Shown: positions 45,978 through 54,416, numbered from the stretch's first letter. The stretch is DNA of 64,000 nt from Aureimonas sp. AU22 (GCF_001463745.1 NZ_BBWJ01000048.1:1-64000), one strand, 5' to 3'. The notes: generated from the letters alone by a model not told the origin. Program-made: numbers and translations.

Positions 45978-46814
45978 ATGACCATCAAGTGGGGAATTGC
46001 AGCCACCGCCATCGGCATCCTCGCGGCCACGCCTGCCTGGAGCGAAGCGCTCTGGGACAAGATCGAACGCACCGGCGAGGTCGTCTGCGGCGGCGTCCAT
46101 GCCTACAAGCCGACGTCCTTCTATACGGGCAGCGAGCTGGTCTACGAAGGCTACGGTCCCAATGTCTGCCGCCAGATGGTCAAGGACCTCTCGGAGAAGA
46201 TGGGCAAGCCGCTGACCGTGAAGTGGCACGAGACCACGTGGCAGACCGTCGTCCTCGACCTCCAGGCCGGACGCATCGACATCTTCCCCGGCATGACGGC
46301 GACGGAAGAGCGCAAGAAGGCGCTCGACATGGCCGGCCCCCTCTACCGCATGACCGATTGCGTGCTCGCCGGCAAGAAGGCCGAGACCCGTCCGACCTGG
46401 GCGGACTACAACAAGCCGGACGCCTCCTTCGCGATGGTGACGGGCACCGCGCAGACGCAGTTCATCAAGGACGAGCTGCCGGAAGCCAAGGTGATGACGC
46501 TGAAGGAAATGAACGAGGCCATCATGGCCATGCAGTCGGGCCGCGCCGATTACGTCGTGCAGGAACTGCCGATCTGCCTGCAGACCTACGCGACGACGCC
46601 GCAGGTGTTCTCCGGCTACACGGTTCCGACCCCCGAACACGGCATCCCGGCCGCGGCGGGCCTGCGCAAGGACGGCGACGGGCGCCTGCGCGACTTCCTC
46701 CAGGCCTGGGGCGAAGCCAAGCGCGCGGACCAGTCCATCGCGCCGCTTCTGATCGACGGCTTCAAGGCGGCGGGAATGGACACCGATTCCATTCCCAAGG
46801 GTATCACGTTCTAA
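45978..46814 (+). CDS. ABC transporter solute-binding protein, family 3
   Basis: A 278-residue periplasmic protein with signal peptide ending in TPAWSEA and an SBP_bac_3 fold: LDLQAGRIDIFPGMTATEERKKALDMAGPLYR is the family hallmark. Paired cysteines occur near residues 37 and 63. It is divergent from its presumed permease and ATPase partners, an arrangement that lets it be made in excess. Substrate unknown; neighbouring enzymes hint at a 2-hydroxy acid or derivative. Confidence 0.9.
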   Translation: MTIKWGIAATAIGILAATPAWSEALWDKIERTGEVVCGGVHAYKPTSFYTGSELVYEGYGPNVCRQMVKDLSEKMGKPLTVKWHETTWQTVVLDLQAGRIDIFPGMTATEERKKALDMAGPLYRMTDCVLAGKKAETRPTWADYNKPDASFAMVTGTAQTQFIKDELPEAKVMTLKEMNEAIMAMQSGRADYVVQELPICLQTYATTPQVFSGYTVPTPEHGIPAAAGLRKDGDGRLRDFLQAWGEAKRADQSIAPLLIDGFKAAGMDTDSIPKGITF

Positions 46815-46838
46815 GCCGAAGCAGTTTCAGAACCTGAA

Positions 46839-46867
46839 GGGGCGCCGGGGAAACCCGGCGCCCCTTT
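46839..46867 (+). terminator. Strong terminator after the solute-binding protein gene
   Basis: GGGGCGCCGGG (46839-46849) pairs perfectly with CCCGGCGCCCC (46854-46864) around a GAAA tetraloop; TTT follows. It is shared with the convergent crotonase gene. Confidence 0.88.
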
Positions 46868-46879
46868 CGCATGGGGCCT

Positions 46880-47647
46880 TCAGCCCTTGCGATCGAAGAA
46901 CTTGGCCATTTCGGCCTGGGTCTCGCCGATCTCGAAGGCACGGCGGTGGATCTGCCGGGCGAGTTCGAAGGTCTCGTCGAACCCGGCCTGCGTCGCGGCC
47001 GCGATCCGCTGCTTGTTGAAGGCATAGGCGCGCTTCGGCTTGGCGGCGAGGAACCGTGCCAGTTCCAGCGCGCGCGGCATCACCGCCTCGCGCTCCACGA
47101 TCTCGTTGATGAGACCGAGGCGGTGGCACTCCTCCGCATCGAGAATCCGCCCCGTCTGCACGAGGTCGATCGCGCGTGCGAGGCCGAGCATCTCCCGCAG
47201 GATCCAGAAGCCAGTGGCGCTGGCGATGCCGCTGTTGATCTCGGGCTGCCCCATGCGGGACTGCGCGTGCCCGATGCGGAAGTCGGCGAGAAGCGAGACC
47301 TGGAAGGCCGAGCCCGCCGCGATCCCGTTCAGCGCGACCACGAACGGCTTCTCGAAGCGGCGGATCGCGTTGTAGAGGGTGCGCCACTCCTCGATCCAGA
47401 GCTCGGCGCGGTCGGCGTCGAAGGTCTTGCCCTCGTTGAGGTCCTGCCCCGCGCAGAAGGCCCGGTCGCCGGCGCCGGTCAGGATCACCGCCTCGACCTC
47501 CGGCGCCTTCGACGCCTTGAGGATCGCGGCGACGAGCGTGTCGCGCATCGGCTTGTCCCAGGCGTTCAGCTTCTCAGGCTTGTTGAGGGTGATCACACGC
47601 ACGGAATCGTCCATCCGTTCCAGGATGGCGTCGGTCTGTTCGCTCAT
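46880..47647 (-). CDS. Enoyl-CoA hydratase/isomerase (crotonase) family protein
   Basis: A 255-residue crotonase: the CoA/oxyanion loop is AFCAGQDLNEG (65-73), the second loop is NGIAAGSAFQVSLLAD and GQPEINSGI carries E136. Of the two catalytic acids of classical enoyl-CoA hydratase, the second (Glu164 type, E136) is kept, while the first is Gln (Q116). Hydratase-lyases of the feruloyl-CoA type and some isomerases show a comparable loss. It is 13 bases from the CoA ligase gene and presumably acts on its product. Start MSEQTDAIL at 47647. Confidence 0.9.
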   Translation of the reverse strand: MSEQTDAILERMDDSVRVITLNKPEKLNAWDKPMRDTLVAAILKASKAPEVEAVILTGAGDRAFCAGQDLNEGKTFDADRAELWIEEWRTLYNAIRRFEKPFVVALNGIAAGSAFQVSLLADFRIGHAQSRMGQPEINSGIASATGFWILREMLGLARAIDLVQTGRILDAEECHRLGLINEIVEREAVMPRALELARFLAAKPKRAYAFNKQRIAAATQAGFDETFELARQIHRRAFEIGETQAEMAKFFDRKG

Positions 47648-47660
47648 GAGGGTGGTTTCC

Positions 47661-49184
47661 TTAAGCGCGGGTCCAGTCACCCGCCGGTGTCGCATCGAGC
47701 TTGTGCTTCATGATCCGCTGACTGGGCGTACGCTCGAAGGCGGGGATGAAGGCGATATGCCGGGGAAGCTGATGGGGCGCGAGGCGGCCGCGCACCCAGT
47801 CGAAGAGGTCCGGCGCCGTCAGTGCAGCGCCCGGGGCGCGCTCGACGAAGAGCTTGATGTCGGCCTCGCCGATCTCGGCCTTCACCGGGATCACCGCGCA
47901 GGCCGCCACGCCCTGATGCTGGGCGACGATGTGCTCGACCTCCCAGGCCGAGACGTTCTCGCCGCGCACGCGAATGGTTTCCTTCAGGCGGCCGTGGAAC
48001 CGGACCCGGCCCGCCTCGTCCATCTCGCCGAGATCGCCGGTGTGCAGGCGCCCCTCGCGCAGGGTCTCGCGCGTCGCCTCTGCCGAATTGAGGTAGCCCG
48101 CAAACAGCGCGGCCGCGCCCTGCCCGATGGGCTCGACCACGATCTCGCCGCGCACGCCCGGCAGGCATCGCTCCCCCTCGGACGTGCGGATGCTGACATC
48201 GAACCAGGGCATCGCCCGGCCGACGAACCCCGGCATGTCCTCGTCGTTGATGGTGGTCAGGCTGGACGCCTCGGTCATCCCGTAGCATTCGACCATGCGC
48301 GTGCCGAAGCGCTGGGCGAAGGCGGTCCAGACCTCCGGCGTGCATCCCCCGCCCCAGGCGACCGCCACCTTGTGGTCTCGATCGCGCGGGCTCTCGGGCT
48401 GCTTCAGGAGCATCTGCAGGATTCCGCCGAGATGGTGGATTCGGGTCGCCCCGCAGGCGCGCACCTCGTCCCAGAACCGGGACGCGGAAAAGCGGGAGGT
48501 CAGCGCCAGCGTCACGTCGCGGATCAGCGGAAGGATGATGAGCTGGGCGCCGCCAATGTGGTTGAACGGCTCCCAGACATAGAGCACCTCGCCCGGATCG
48601 GCCTTCGCGGCCAGCGCGGCGGCCTCGGCCGCAAAGCGCATCATCGCGTGCGTGACCGGCACGGACTTCGGCCGTCCCGTGGTGCCGGACGTGAAGCTGA
48701 TCATCAGGATGTCGCTTGCGCGAACGTCGACCTCGGGCAGGTCCGCGTCGGAGGCGAGAGCCGCCGCAAGGCCGCCGTCCGCCTCGCGCAGGATCAGCGG
48801 AAGGGCCTCGCCGGCAGCGCGGACCGTTGCCGCCAGCGCCGCCTCGGCGATCACCATGCCGACGCCGCTCTCGCTGAAGATGTATTCGAGATGCGAGGGA
48901 AGGAGCCGGGTTCCCACCGGCACCCAGATCGCGCCGAGCCGCGCGATCGCGAGGATCAGGCACAGATGATCGGAATGGGTGTCGAGCATCACGGCGACGC
49001 GGTCGCCCTGCCGAACCCCCTGTCCGGCCAGTCCGCGGGCCAGCGCCTCGGACCGTGCCACGATGGACGCCACGGGATGCGCCACGAGTTCGCCGGACTG
49101 GAACTCGGTCGCATAGATACGCCGGGGATCCGCGTGCGCCCTCTGCGTCAGAAGATGCAGGAAGCCCTGTCCTTGCCAATCCAT
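47661..49184 (-). CDS. Acyl-CoA ligase (AMP-binding enzyme)
   Basis: A 507-residue adenylate-forming enzyme: P-loop-like SFTSGTTGRPKSVPVTH, YGMTEASS, TGDLGEMDEAGRVRFHGRLKETIRVRGENVSA, and the C-terminal catalytic Lys region near QRIMKHKL. It activates a carboxylic acid to its CoA thioester. Loosely related to crotonobetaine/carnitine-, cyclohexanecarboxylate- and hydroxycinnamate-CoA ligases; the acid cannot be specified. It is divergent from the iclR gene with a palindrome between them. Confidence 0.92.
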   Translation of the reverse strand: MDWQGQGFLHLLTQRAHADPRRIYATEFQSGELVAHPVASIVARSEALARGLAGQGVRQGDRVAVMLDTHSDHLCLILAIARLGAIWVPVGTRLLPSHLEYIFSESGVGMVIAEAALAATVRAAGEALPLILREADGGLAAALASDADLPEVDVRASDILMISFTSGTTGRPKSVPVTHAMMRFAAEAAALAAKADPGEVLYVWEPFNHIGGAQLIILPLIRDVTLALTSRFSASRFWDEVRACGATRIHHLGGILQMLLKQPESPRDRDHKVAVAWGGGCTPEVWTAFAQRFGTRMVECYGMTEASSLTTINDEDMPGFVGRAMPWFDVSIRTSEGERCLPGVRGEIVVEPIGQGAAALFAGYLNSAEATRETLREGRLHTGDLGEMDEAGRVRFHGRLKETIRVRGENVSAWEVEHIVAQHQGVAACAVIPVKAEIGEADIKLFVERAPGAALTAPDLFDWVRGRLAPHQLPRHIAFIPAFERTPSQRIMKHKLDATPAGDWTRA

Positions 49185-49206
49185 CTCGATCCAGCCGTAT
49201 TATCTC

Positions 49207-49229
49207 TATGCAATAAAAGTTATTGCATA
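49207..49229. promoter_or_regulatory. Perfect palindromic operator between the CoA ligase and iclR genes
   Basis: TATGCAATAA (49207-49216) and its exact reverse complement TTATTGCATA (49220-49229) are separated by AAG. It lies 23 bases upstream of the ligase start and 63 bases upstream of the IclR start, in AT-rich DNA. It is the best candidate for autoregulated IclR binding. Confidence 0.75.
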
Positions 49230-49291
49230 ATGCCGATGAAATCCGATAATGAGATCAGTATTGGATATTTTCGATCGTGAGAAGAGGCATT

Positions 49292-50068
49292 ATGGCGGAG
49301 GAACGCGACGACCCCCTGATGGTGCGCGCGGTGGAGAAGGCGTTTCGCGTCCTCACCACGTTCGATGCCTCGCATCCGCGCCAGACCCTCACACAGATCG
49401 CGGAAAGGACGGGCCTCGACCGGTCGGCGGCGCAGCGCTTCATCCATACGCTGACGCAACTGGGCTACCTCCGGAAGGACACGCGTTCGAAGGCCTACGA
49501 GCTGACGCCCAAGGCGCTGAGCCTCGCCTATCAATACTCCCGGTCCAGCCCCCTCGTGCTGCGCACGCACCCCTACCTGTCGCACCTCAACCGGACGACG
49601 GAAGAGGCGATCTCGCTGACGGTTCTGGACGACAGCGACATCATCTACCTCTCACGCTACCTGTCGCCCAACGTCCTCGATACCGATGTCAACGTCGGCA
49701 GCCGTCTGCCCGCCTACTGCACGGCGGGAGGGTTGGCGCTGCTGTCGGCGCTTCCCGACGAACAGGTCGACGCGCTCCTGTCCAGGTCCCAGCTGCGCGC
49801 CTTCACTTCCAAGACGATCTACGACCTCGACGGCATCTGGCGGCAGATCAGAACGGTTCGCGAGCGCGGCTTCGCGCTGGTGCAGGAGCAGATCTACTCC
49901 GGCGACATCTCGATCGCCTGCCCCATCGTCTCGCCCGATCGGCAGATGCTCGCCGCGGTCAGTCTCGGCGCCTCGAAATTCCGCTACGACGAGGAGACCC
50001 TGGTCCAGCGCTTCGTGCCGACCCTGATCGCCGCGGCACGGTCCATCTCGCAGGTGATCCCGGGCTAG
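49292..50068 (+). CDS. IclR-family transcriptional regulator
   Basis: A 258-residue regulator: N-terminal winged HTH (VEKAFRVLTTFDASHPRQTLTQIAERTGLDRSAAQRFIHTL-type region) and the C-terminal IclR effector domain (LSRYLSPNVLDTDVNVGSRLPAYCTAGGLALLS, SIACPIVSPDRQMLAAVSLG). This subgroup often controls aromatic acid catabolism. The ATG at 49292 has AGAAGAG upstream. It probably regulates the divergent ligase-crotonase genes. Confidence 0.93.
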   Translation: MAEERDDPLMVRAVEKAFRVLTTFDASHPRQTLTQIAERTGLDRSAAQRFIHTLTQLGYLRKDTRSKAYELTPKALSLAYQYSRSSPLVLRTHPYLSHLNRTTEEAISLTVLDDSDIIYLSRYLSPNVLDTDVNVGSRLPAYCTAGGLALLSALPDEQVDALLSRSQLRAFTSKTIYDLDGIWRQIRTVRERGFALVQEQIYSGDISIACPIVSPDRQMLAAVSLGASKFRYDEETLVQRFVPTLIAAARSISQVIPG

Positions 50069-50200
50069 CAAGCTGCCGGAGCCGGCACGGGCCCTCGCCC
50101 TACCACCAGAGGTTCTATCCGGCCACCGATCGAATGCGGGAGCCCGGCTTCACCAGTGGTTAAGCAAGGATTCCTTCGTTTTTTAAGTATCTGAAACTGC

Positions 50201-50217
50201 ACGTTGTTTTTCAACGT
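50201..50217 (+). repeat. Hairpin/inverted repeat in the leader of the glycine-rich gene
   Basis: ACGTTG (50201-50206) and CAACGT (50212-50217) flank TTTTT, 50 bases upstream of the start codon. Shortly before it, AAGGATTCCTT plus TTTTTT (50166-50184) may be a weak terminator for iclR. Confidence 0.5.
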
Positions 50218-50266
50218 CTCTCCCCTGCATCGTACGTTCGCGACCATGCGACAAGGGAGAGAGAAC

Positions 50267-51223
50267 ATGAACAGGTATCGGACTTGTCTTGCTGTCACGC
50301 TCTTCGGTTGTGCAGCAATTATGGGTGGCGTTTCCAGCGCACATGCGCAGTCCGAAAGGAGCGCGGGTGGCGGGTTCGGGGGTGAGCGCGGATCGGGCGC
50401 AGGCCTCGGGGCCGGCCTCGGAGCGTCGCTGGACGGCGGAGGCGGCCTTGGCCTCGGCGTTGGCGCCTCGCTCGGCGGGAGCCGCGGCCTTGGCGTCGGC
50501 GTCGGAGCCTCGCTCGGCGGATCGAAGGGACTTGGAGCGGGCCTCGGCGCGTCGATTGGGGGCAACCGGAACACGGGCGTCGGCGCAGGCGCATCGCTGG
50601 GTGGCGGACAGGGCGCGAACGTCGGCGCCGGCGCATCGATCGGCGGGCGAAACGGGATCGGCGCAGGGGTGGGCGCGAACGTCGACGGCGGCATCAAGGC
50701 CGGTGGCGGCGCGTCCATCGGCGGCACCTCCGGGATCGGCGCGGGTGTCGGCGCATCGCTGGGCGGCACGCGCGGCGTCAACGCGGGTCTCGGCGCTTCC
50801 GTCGGGGGCACGCGGGGCGTGGGTGCGGGAGCCGGCGTCTCCGTCGGTGGCGGCGGCGGTCTCAACGCCGGTGTCGGCGTGTCGGTCGGCGGCAACGTTC
50901 CCGGTCGGCCGGGGGGCGGCGACACCGTCGCCAGCCGCCCGGACGCCAACGGCCCGAACACGATCGGTCGACCCTCCCGGCCGGACGGCATCGGCCAGTC
51001 CGGCCCGGTGATGACGGCGCCCCCCACGGTCCTGCGGCCGCCCGGCAGCGCCATTCCGGAGACCGGCAACATGAACCGCCGCGCGCTCTCCGCGGTGCGC
51101 GGGTTCAACGACATGAGTTCCAGCGACCGGCGACGGCTCCAGAAGCAGTGCCGCTCGATCCTGAACGACCCGAACGGCAACGAATGGGATCTCGTGCAGC
51201 TCTGCAAGCTGCTTCGCTCTTAG
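50267..51223 (+). CDS. Secreted glycine-rich protein with 12 tandem 14-residue repeats
   Basis: A 318-residue protein: signal peptide through SSAHAQ (about residue 28), then roughly residues 40-210 made of twelve repeats of consensus G-L-G-A-G-V-G-A-S-L-G-G-S-R, two of them variant in length. A Pro/Gly linker follows, then a compact C-terminal domain (RALSAVRGFNDMSSSDRRRLQKQC) with a Cys pair at SQCRS and QLCKL. The repeats suggest a beta-roll or coil surface protein resembling the 14-residue repeats of YadA heads in period, but not clearly homologous. RBS AAGGGAGAG is strong. No family recognised. Confidence 0.82.
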   Translation: MNRYRTCLAVTLFGCAAIMGGVSSAHAQSERSAGGGFGGERGSGAGLGAGLGASLDGGGGLGLGVGASLGGSRGLGVGVGASLGGSKGLGAGLGASIGGNRNTGVGAGASLGGGQGANVGAGASIGGRNGIGAGVGANVDGGIKAGGGASIGGTSGIGAGVGASLGGTRGVNAGLGASVGGTRGVGAGAGVSVGGGGGLNAGVGVSVGGNVPGRPGGGDTVASRPDANGPNTIGRPSRPDGIGQSGPVMTAPPTVLRPPGSAIPETGNMNRRALSAVRGFNDMSSSDRRRLQKQCRSILNDPNGNEWDLVQLCKLLRS

Positions 51224-51230
51224 GGCGAAC

Positions 51231-51266
51231 GGCGGATGTTGCGGGCTCGAACCCGCCGCATCCGCC
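51231..51266. repeat. Long two-part hairpin downstream of the glycine-rich gene
   Basis: GGCGGATG (51231-51238) pairs with CATCCGCC (51259-51266), and inside it GCGGG (51241-51245) with CCCGC (51252-51256), separated by a symmetric 2x2 internal loop. No U tract follows. It may be a terminator or an mRNA-protecting structure. Confidence 0.6.
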
Positions 51267-51317
51267 CCGTTCCGGCACCGAGACCCCTCATTCGCGAGTT
51301 CAGCTCTCCTATGGAGA

Positions 51318-52091
51318 ATGCAGATGCCGTTCCTTTCCGCATCCACCCCCGCCCCCCGCCCCTTCCCGGACCGCGCGTTCCGACTGAAGCAGGGCCGGAT
51401 TTATCAGCTCCTCCAGCAGCGTTCCTTCCGCGCCGCCTATCAGCCGCTGTTCCGTCTCGACGACAACCGGATCCAGGGCGTGGAATCGCTGACGCGTGTC
51501 CAGCTCCGCCCCTACCGGTCCCCCGACGTCTGGTTTCGGGAAGCCTACGAGGTCGGCCTCGGGCTGGAGATGGAACTCGAGACCCTTGCGGTCGCCCTCG
51601 GCGGATTGAAGCTCTTCCCGCCGCATCTCTTTCTGGCGGTGAACGTCTCGGCGGAGATCCTGGTCGACCGTCGCCTCGGCTCACTCCTCGAGAGCGTCGA
51701 TGCCAGTCGGCTGGTCTTGGAGCTGACCGAACACACGCCCGTCGACGACTACCGTCCGCTCACGTCCGCGCTGTGCCCGCTGCGCGAGCGAGGCGCTCGC
51801 ATGGCGATCGACGACGTCGGCGCCGGATACGCGAACATGCAGCACATCCTCAACCTGAGGCCCGACTTCATCAAGATCGACGCCAGCCTGACGAGAAACA
51901 TCCACCTCTGCTCGAGCCGGGCGGCCCTGGTGGCCGGGCTCGTCCAGTTCGCCCGAACGTTCGGCACGCAGATCGTCGCGGAAGGGATCGAGGTCGCCCC
52001 GCAGCTGGAGACCTTGCGCGGTCTCGGCATCGACTTCGGGCAGGGCTACCTGATGGGACGCCCGCTATTGATCCGGGAGACCCAGTCCTGA
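51318..52091 (+). CDS. Stand-alone EAL-domain protein, probable c-di-GMP phosphodiesterase
   Basis: A 257-residue cytoplasmic protein that is essentially one EAL domain after a 25-residue lead. The EAL motif is ESL (E56). Other active-site residues are present: N109 (VNVS), E135 (LELTE), D165-D166 (IDDVGAGY), K186 (IKID), E222 (AEGIE) and Q242. Loop 6 reads DDVGAG instead of DDFGTG. Activity is therefore plausible. There is no sensory domain. A GGDEF protein gene lies 2.3 kb downstream. An alternative start is two codons on. Confidence 0.87.
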   Translation: MQMPFLSASTPAPRPFPDRAFRLKQGRIYQLLQQRSFRAAYQPLFRLDDNRIQGVESLTRVQLRPYRSPDVWFREAYEVGLGLEMELETLAVALGGLKLFPPHLFLAVNVSAEILVDRRLGSLLESVDASRLVLELTEHTPVDDYRPLTSALCPLRERGARMAIDDVGAGYANMQHILNLRPDFIKIDASLTRNIHLCSSRAALVAGLVQFARTFGTQIVAEGIEVAPQLETLRGLGIDFGQGYLMGRPLLIRETQS

Positions 52092-52160
52092 ACTTGCCGC
52101 GCAAAGGGTCGGATATCCCCTCCCCGCAGCCACCGGCGCGTTCCGGGCGGGACTCCGCCC

Positions 52161-53138
52161 TCAGGCGACAGGGGTCCGCTGGGGCCAAAGGCTCGCCCAG
52201 AGCGGCGCCAGGACCTTGCCCACGACCGGGATGAGGGCGAAGCCGACGAGAAGGCCGACGAGGCCCGATCCGAGCGCGGTCACCAGCCATTCCACGACGG
52301 AGGCAACCGAGGGAACGGCGTCGGCCGCCCGCACCGCCGCCTCGTGAATCCAGTGCTCCGGACCGTCGAGACCATAGCCCGCGAGGCTATGGACGATGAT
52401 CCCGCCGCCGACCCACACCATGGCGGCGGTCCCGACGATCGCCAGGGCCTTGAGGAAGCCCGGCATGCCCCGGACGAGCCCGCGGCCGAACGCGGCGAGA
52501 GCGCCGGTGCCCCGCTTGGCGAGCGCAAGCCCTGCATCGTCCGCCTTAACGATCAGCGCGACGGCGCCGTAGACGGCCGCCGTGATGCCGACAGCGACCA
52601 GTGCCATGATCACGGCCTGCATCCAGATCGACGCGGCGCCGAGGCTCGCCAGGGTGATGGCCATGATCTCCGCCGACAGGATGAAGTCGGTACGGATCGC
52701 GCCGGCGACGCGCTCGTTCTCGAGCGCCACGGGATCCCCGCCCCCCGCATCGACCTTGGCTTCGTGCGCGTGCGCCTCGTGCGGCACGATCATCTCGAAG
52801 ACCTTTTCCGCGCCCTCGTAGGCGAGGTACACGCCGCCCACCAGAAGTAGCGGCGTGATCGCCCACGGTGCGAAGGCTTGCAAGAGGAGCGCCACGGGCA
52901 GCAGGATCACGAGTTTGTTGAAGAGGGAGCCGCGCGCGATGCGCCACACGATCGGGATCTCCCGGTCGGGCGTGAAGCCGACGACGTAGCGAGGCGTCAC
53001 CGCCGCGTCGTCGATCACGACGCCGGCAGCCTTCGTGCCCGCCTTGGCCGTCAGCGCGGCGACATCGTCGAGCGAGGCAGCCGCCACCTTGGTCAGGGCG
53101 ACGACGTCGTCGAGAAGGGCGAGAAGGCCAAGGCTCAT
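52161..53138 (-). CDS. DUF808-family inner-membrane protein (YedI-like)
   Basis: A 325-residue protein: N-terminal LALLDDVVALTKVAAASLDDVAALTAKAGTKAAGVVIDDAAV is the DUF808 signature. Several transmembrane helices follow (LVILLPVALLLQAFAPWAITPLL, VMALVAVGITAAVYGAVAL, GLVGLLVGFALIPVVGKVLAPL). Function unknown across the family. It starts 86 bases from the 3' end of the convergently placed Crp-type gene's transcript and may follow it in one message. Confidence 0.9.
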   Translation of the reverse strand: MSLGLLALLDDVVALTKVAAASLDDVAALTAKAGTKAAGVVIDDAAVTPRYVVGFTPDREIPIVWRIARGSLFNKLVILLPVALLLQAFAPWAITPLLLVGGVYLAYEGAEKVFEMIVPHEAHAHEAKVDAGGGDPVALENERVAGAIRTDFILSAEIMAITLASLGAASIWMQAVIMALVAVGITAAVYGAVALIVKADDAGLALAKRGTGALAAFGRGLVRGMPGFLKALAIVGTAAMVWVGGGIIVHSLAGYGLDGPEHWIHEAAVRAADAVPSVASVVEWLVTALGSGLVGLLVGFALIPVVGKVLAPLWASLWPQRTPVA

Positions 53139-53224
53139 GTTCGCTCGCTCCGATTGCGGTGTCCGGCAGGCATATGGAGCGACATCGTGCGCGATGAAGC
53201 CGGAACGGATCGCTCCGGGCAGTC

Positions 53225-53977
53225 TTAGCCGTAGCGCCGATCGCGCTCCTGGTGGAGATGCAGGTAGAGGGGATCGAACTCGCAGAACCTTGCCAGCGCA
53301 TCCCAGTCCAGAACCTGGATGCTGCCGCGCTCCATGCGGATCAGATTGCGCGCGCGAAGCGTCTGCGCCGCGCGATTGACGCTCACCGTGGTCAGGCCCA
53401 CAGCCTCGCCGATCAGCTCCTGCGACATGGAGAACCGGAAGCCCTCGGGAGTGGTGAGACCCACCGCTTCATGGCGCAGGTGCATCTCGCAGATGAAGTG
53501 CGCAAGACGCGCATCGGCCTCCAGCTGCGCATTCCGGAAGATCGCCGCGCGGTAGAGCGCCGCGTCCACGAGTGTCTCACGCCAGAACGCCGCCGTCAGG
53601 GAGGGCGATTGATCGCACACCCGGCGCAGATCCCCATGGTCGACGAAGGCAATGCGGCACGGGCTCACCGTTTCCAGCACATGGTCCATACGTCCGAGAT
53701 GCAGGCTCTGCAGATCGGGCATGTCGCCCGGAATGTGGGCGGAGAGGATCTGGCGCTGGCCGCCGGACGTGTAGCGGGATCGCACCACGATGCCGCTGAC
53801 GATGATGCAAGATTCAGACGTCCGGTCACCTTCCTGGACGAACTGCAAACGGGCCGGCCGATCCTCCAGACGCCACGAGAGCTGAGCCAGAAGGGCCTGA
53901 TCCGCGCCCGGCATCCGCTTGGCAGCCGACAGACGCCGCAGAAGCGGTTCATGTGCTTCGTTGAAGGATGGAAGCAT
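53225..53977 (-). CDS. Crp/Fnr-family transcriptional regulator
   Basis: A 250-residue protein: a cyclic-nucleotide-binding-like N-terminal domain (QFVQEGDRTSESCIIVSGIVVRSRYTSGG) and a C-terminal HTH_Crp (MSQELIGEAVGLTTVSVNRAAQTLRARNLI). The N-terminal cysteine cluster of Fnr is absent, so it is not an iron-sulfur oxygen sensor. Rhizobial relatives respond to light, nutrient or oxygen status through FixK-like cascades. Its target is unknown. Confidence 0.9.
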   Translation of the reverse strand: MLPSFNEAHEPLLRRLSAAKRMPGADQALLAQLSWRLEDRPARLQFVQEGDRTSESCIIVSGIVVRSRYTSGGQRQILSAHIPGDMPDLQSLHLGRMDHVLETVSPCRIAFVDHGDLRRVCDQSPSLTAAFWRETLVDAALYRAAIFRNAQLEADARLAHFICEMHLRHEAVGLTTPEGFRFSMSQELIGEAVGLTTVSVNRAAQTLRARNLIRMERGSIQVLDWDALARFCEFDPLYLHLHQERDRRYG

Positions 53978-54416
53978 CTTGCCCTTATCCGATGTGGCTC
54001 ACACGTCGCACGAAGCGCCCCGGTTTGCACGCGACTTCGGGCTGATACTGGCTTTGGCGAAGTTTTTGTTCAGCTACCGACCGATCAACGTCGATGGGGA
54101 CGGGTGATCACGAGGTCGGCCTTCCCGCTTGGAATGCCCTCAGCCGTCGCCGTCCAACTCGAACATATCGACGACTTCGCCTCGCGCCGTTGCGGGCAAA
54201 GGGGACAGCCTTCGATGAACATGCAGGGCGCGGCGCAAGAATGCCGGGGCCCTACATCGCCCGAGGTCCGCGTTCCTGAAACGGATGGTGATGCGATGCG
54301 CCAACCCGCCTAGCCCGCGGCTGGCCCTGTGCGCCGCAACCGTTCCGCAACTGCTGGCCGGTAAGATCCGGCCCGCCGTGCGACGCACGGGTTTCGGCAA
54401 TCGGAGATCGCGTCGC
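53978..54416. other. 439-base region between the Crp-type and GGDEF genes
   Basis: A plus-strand frame opens at 54285 in phase with the GGDEF gene, but residues before 54417 have no membrane or domain character. No other gene or clear repeat was seen. The promoters of the two divergent genes must be here. Confidence 0.4.

Noticed and set aside
50267-51223. Glycine repeats as a non-coding tandem repeat
   Set aside because: The frame has a signal peptide, a strong ribosome-binding site and a non-repetitive C-terminal domain, so a protein gene is the better reading.
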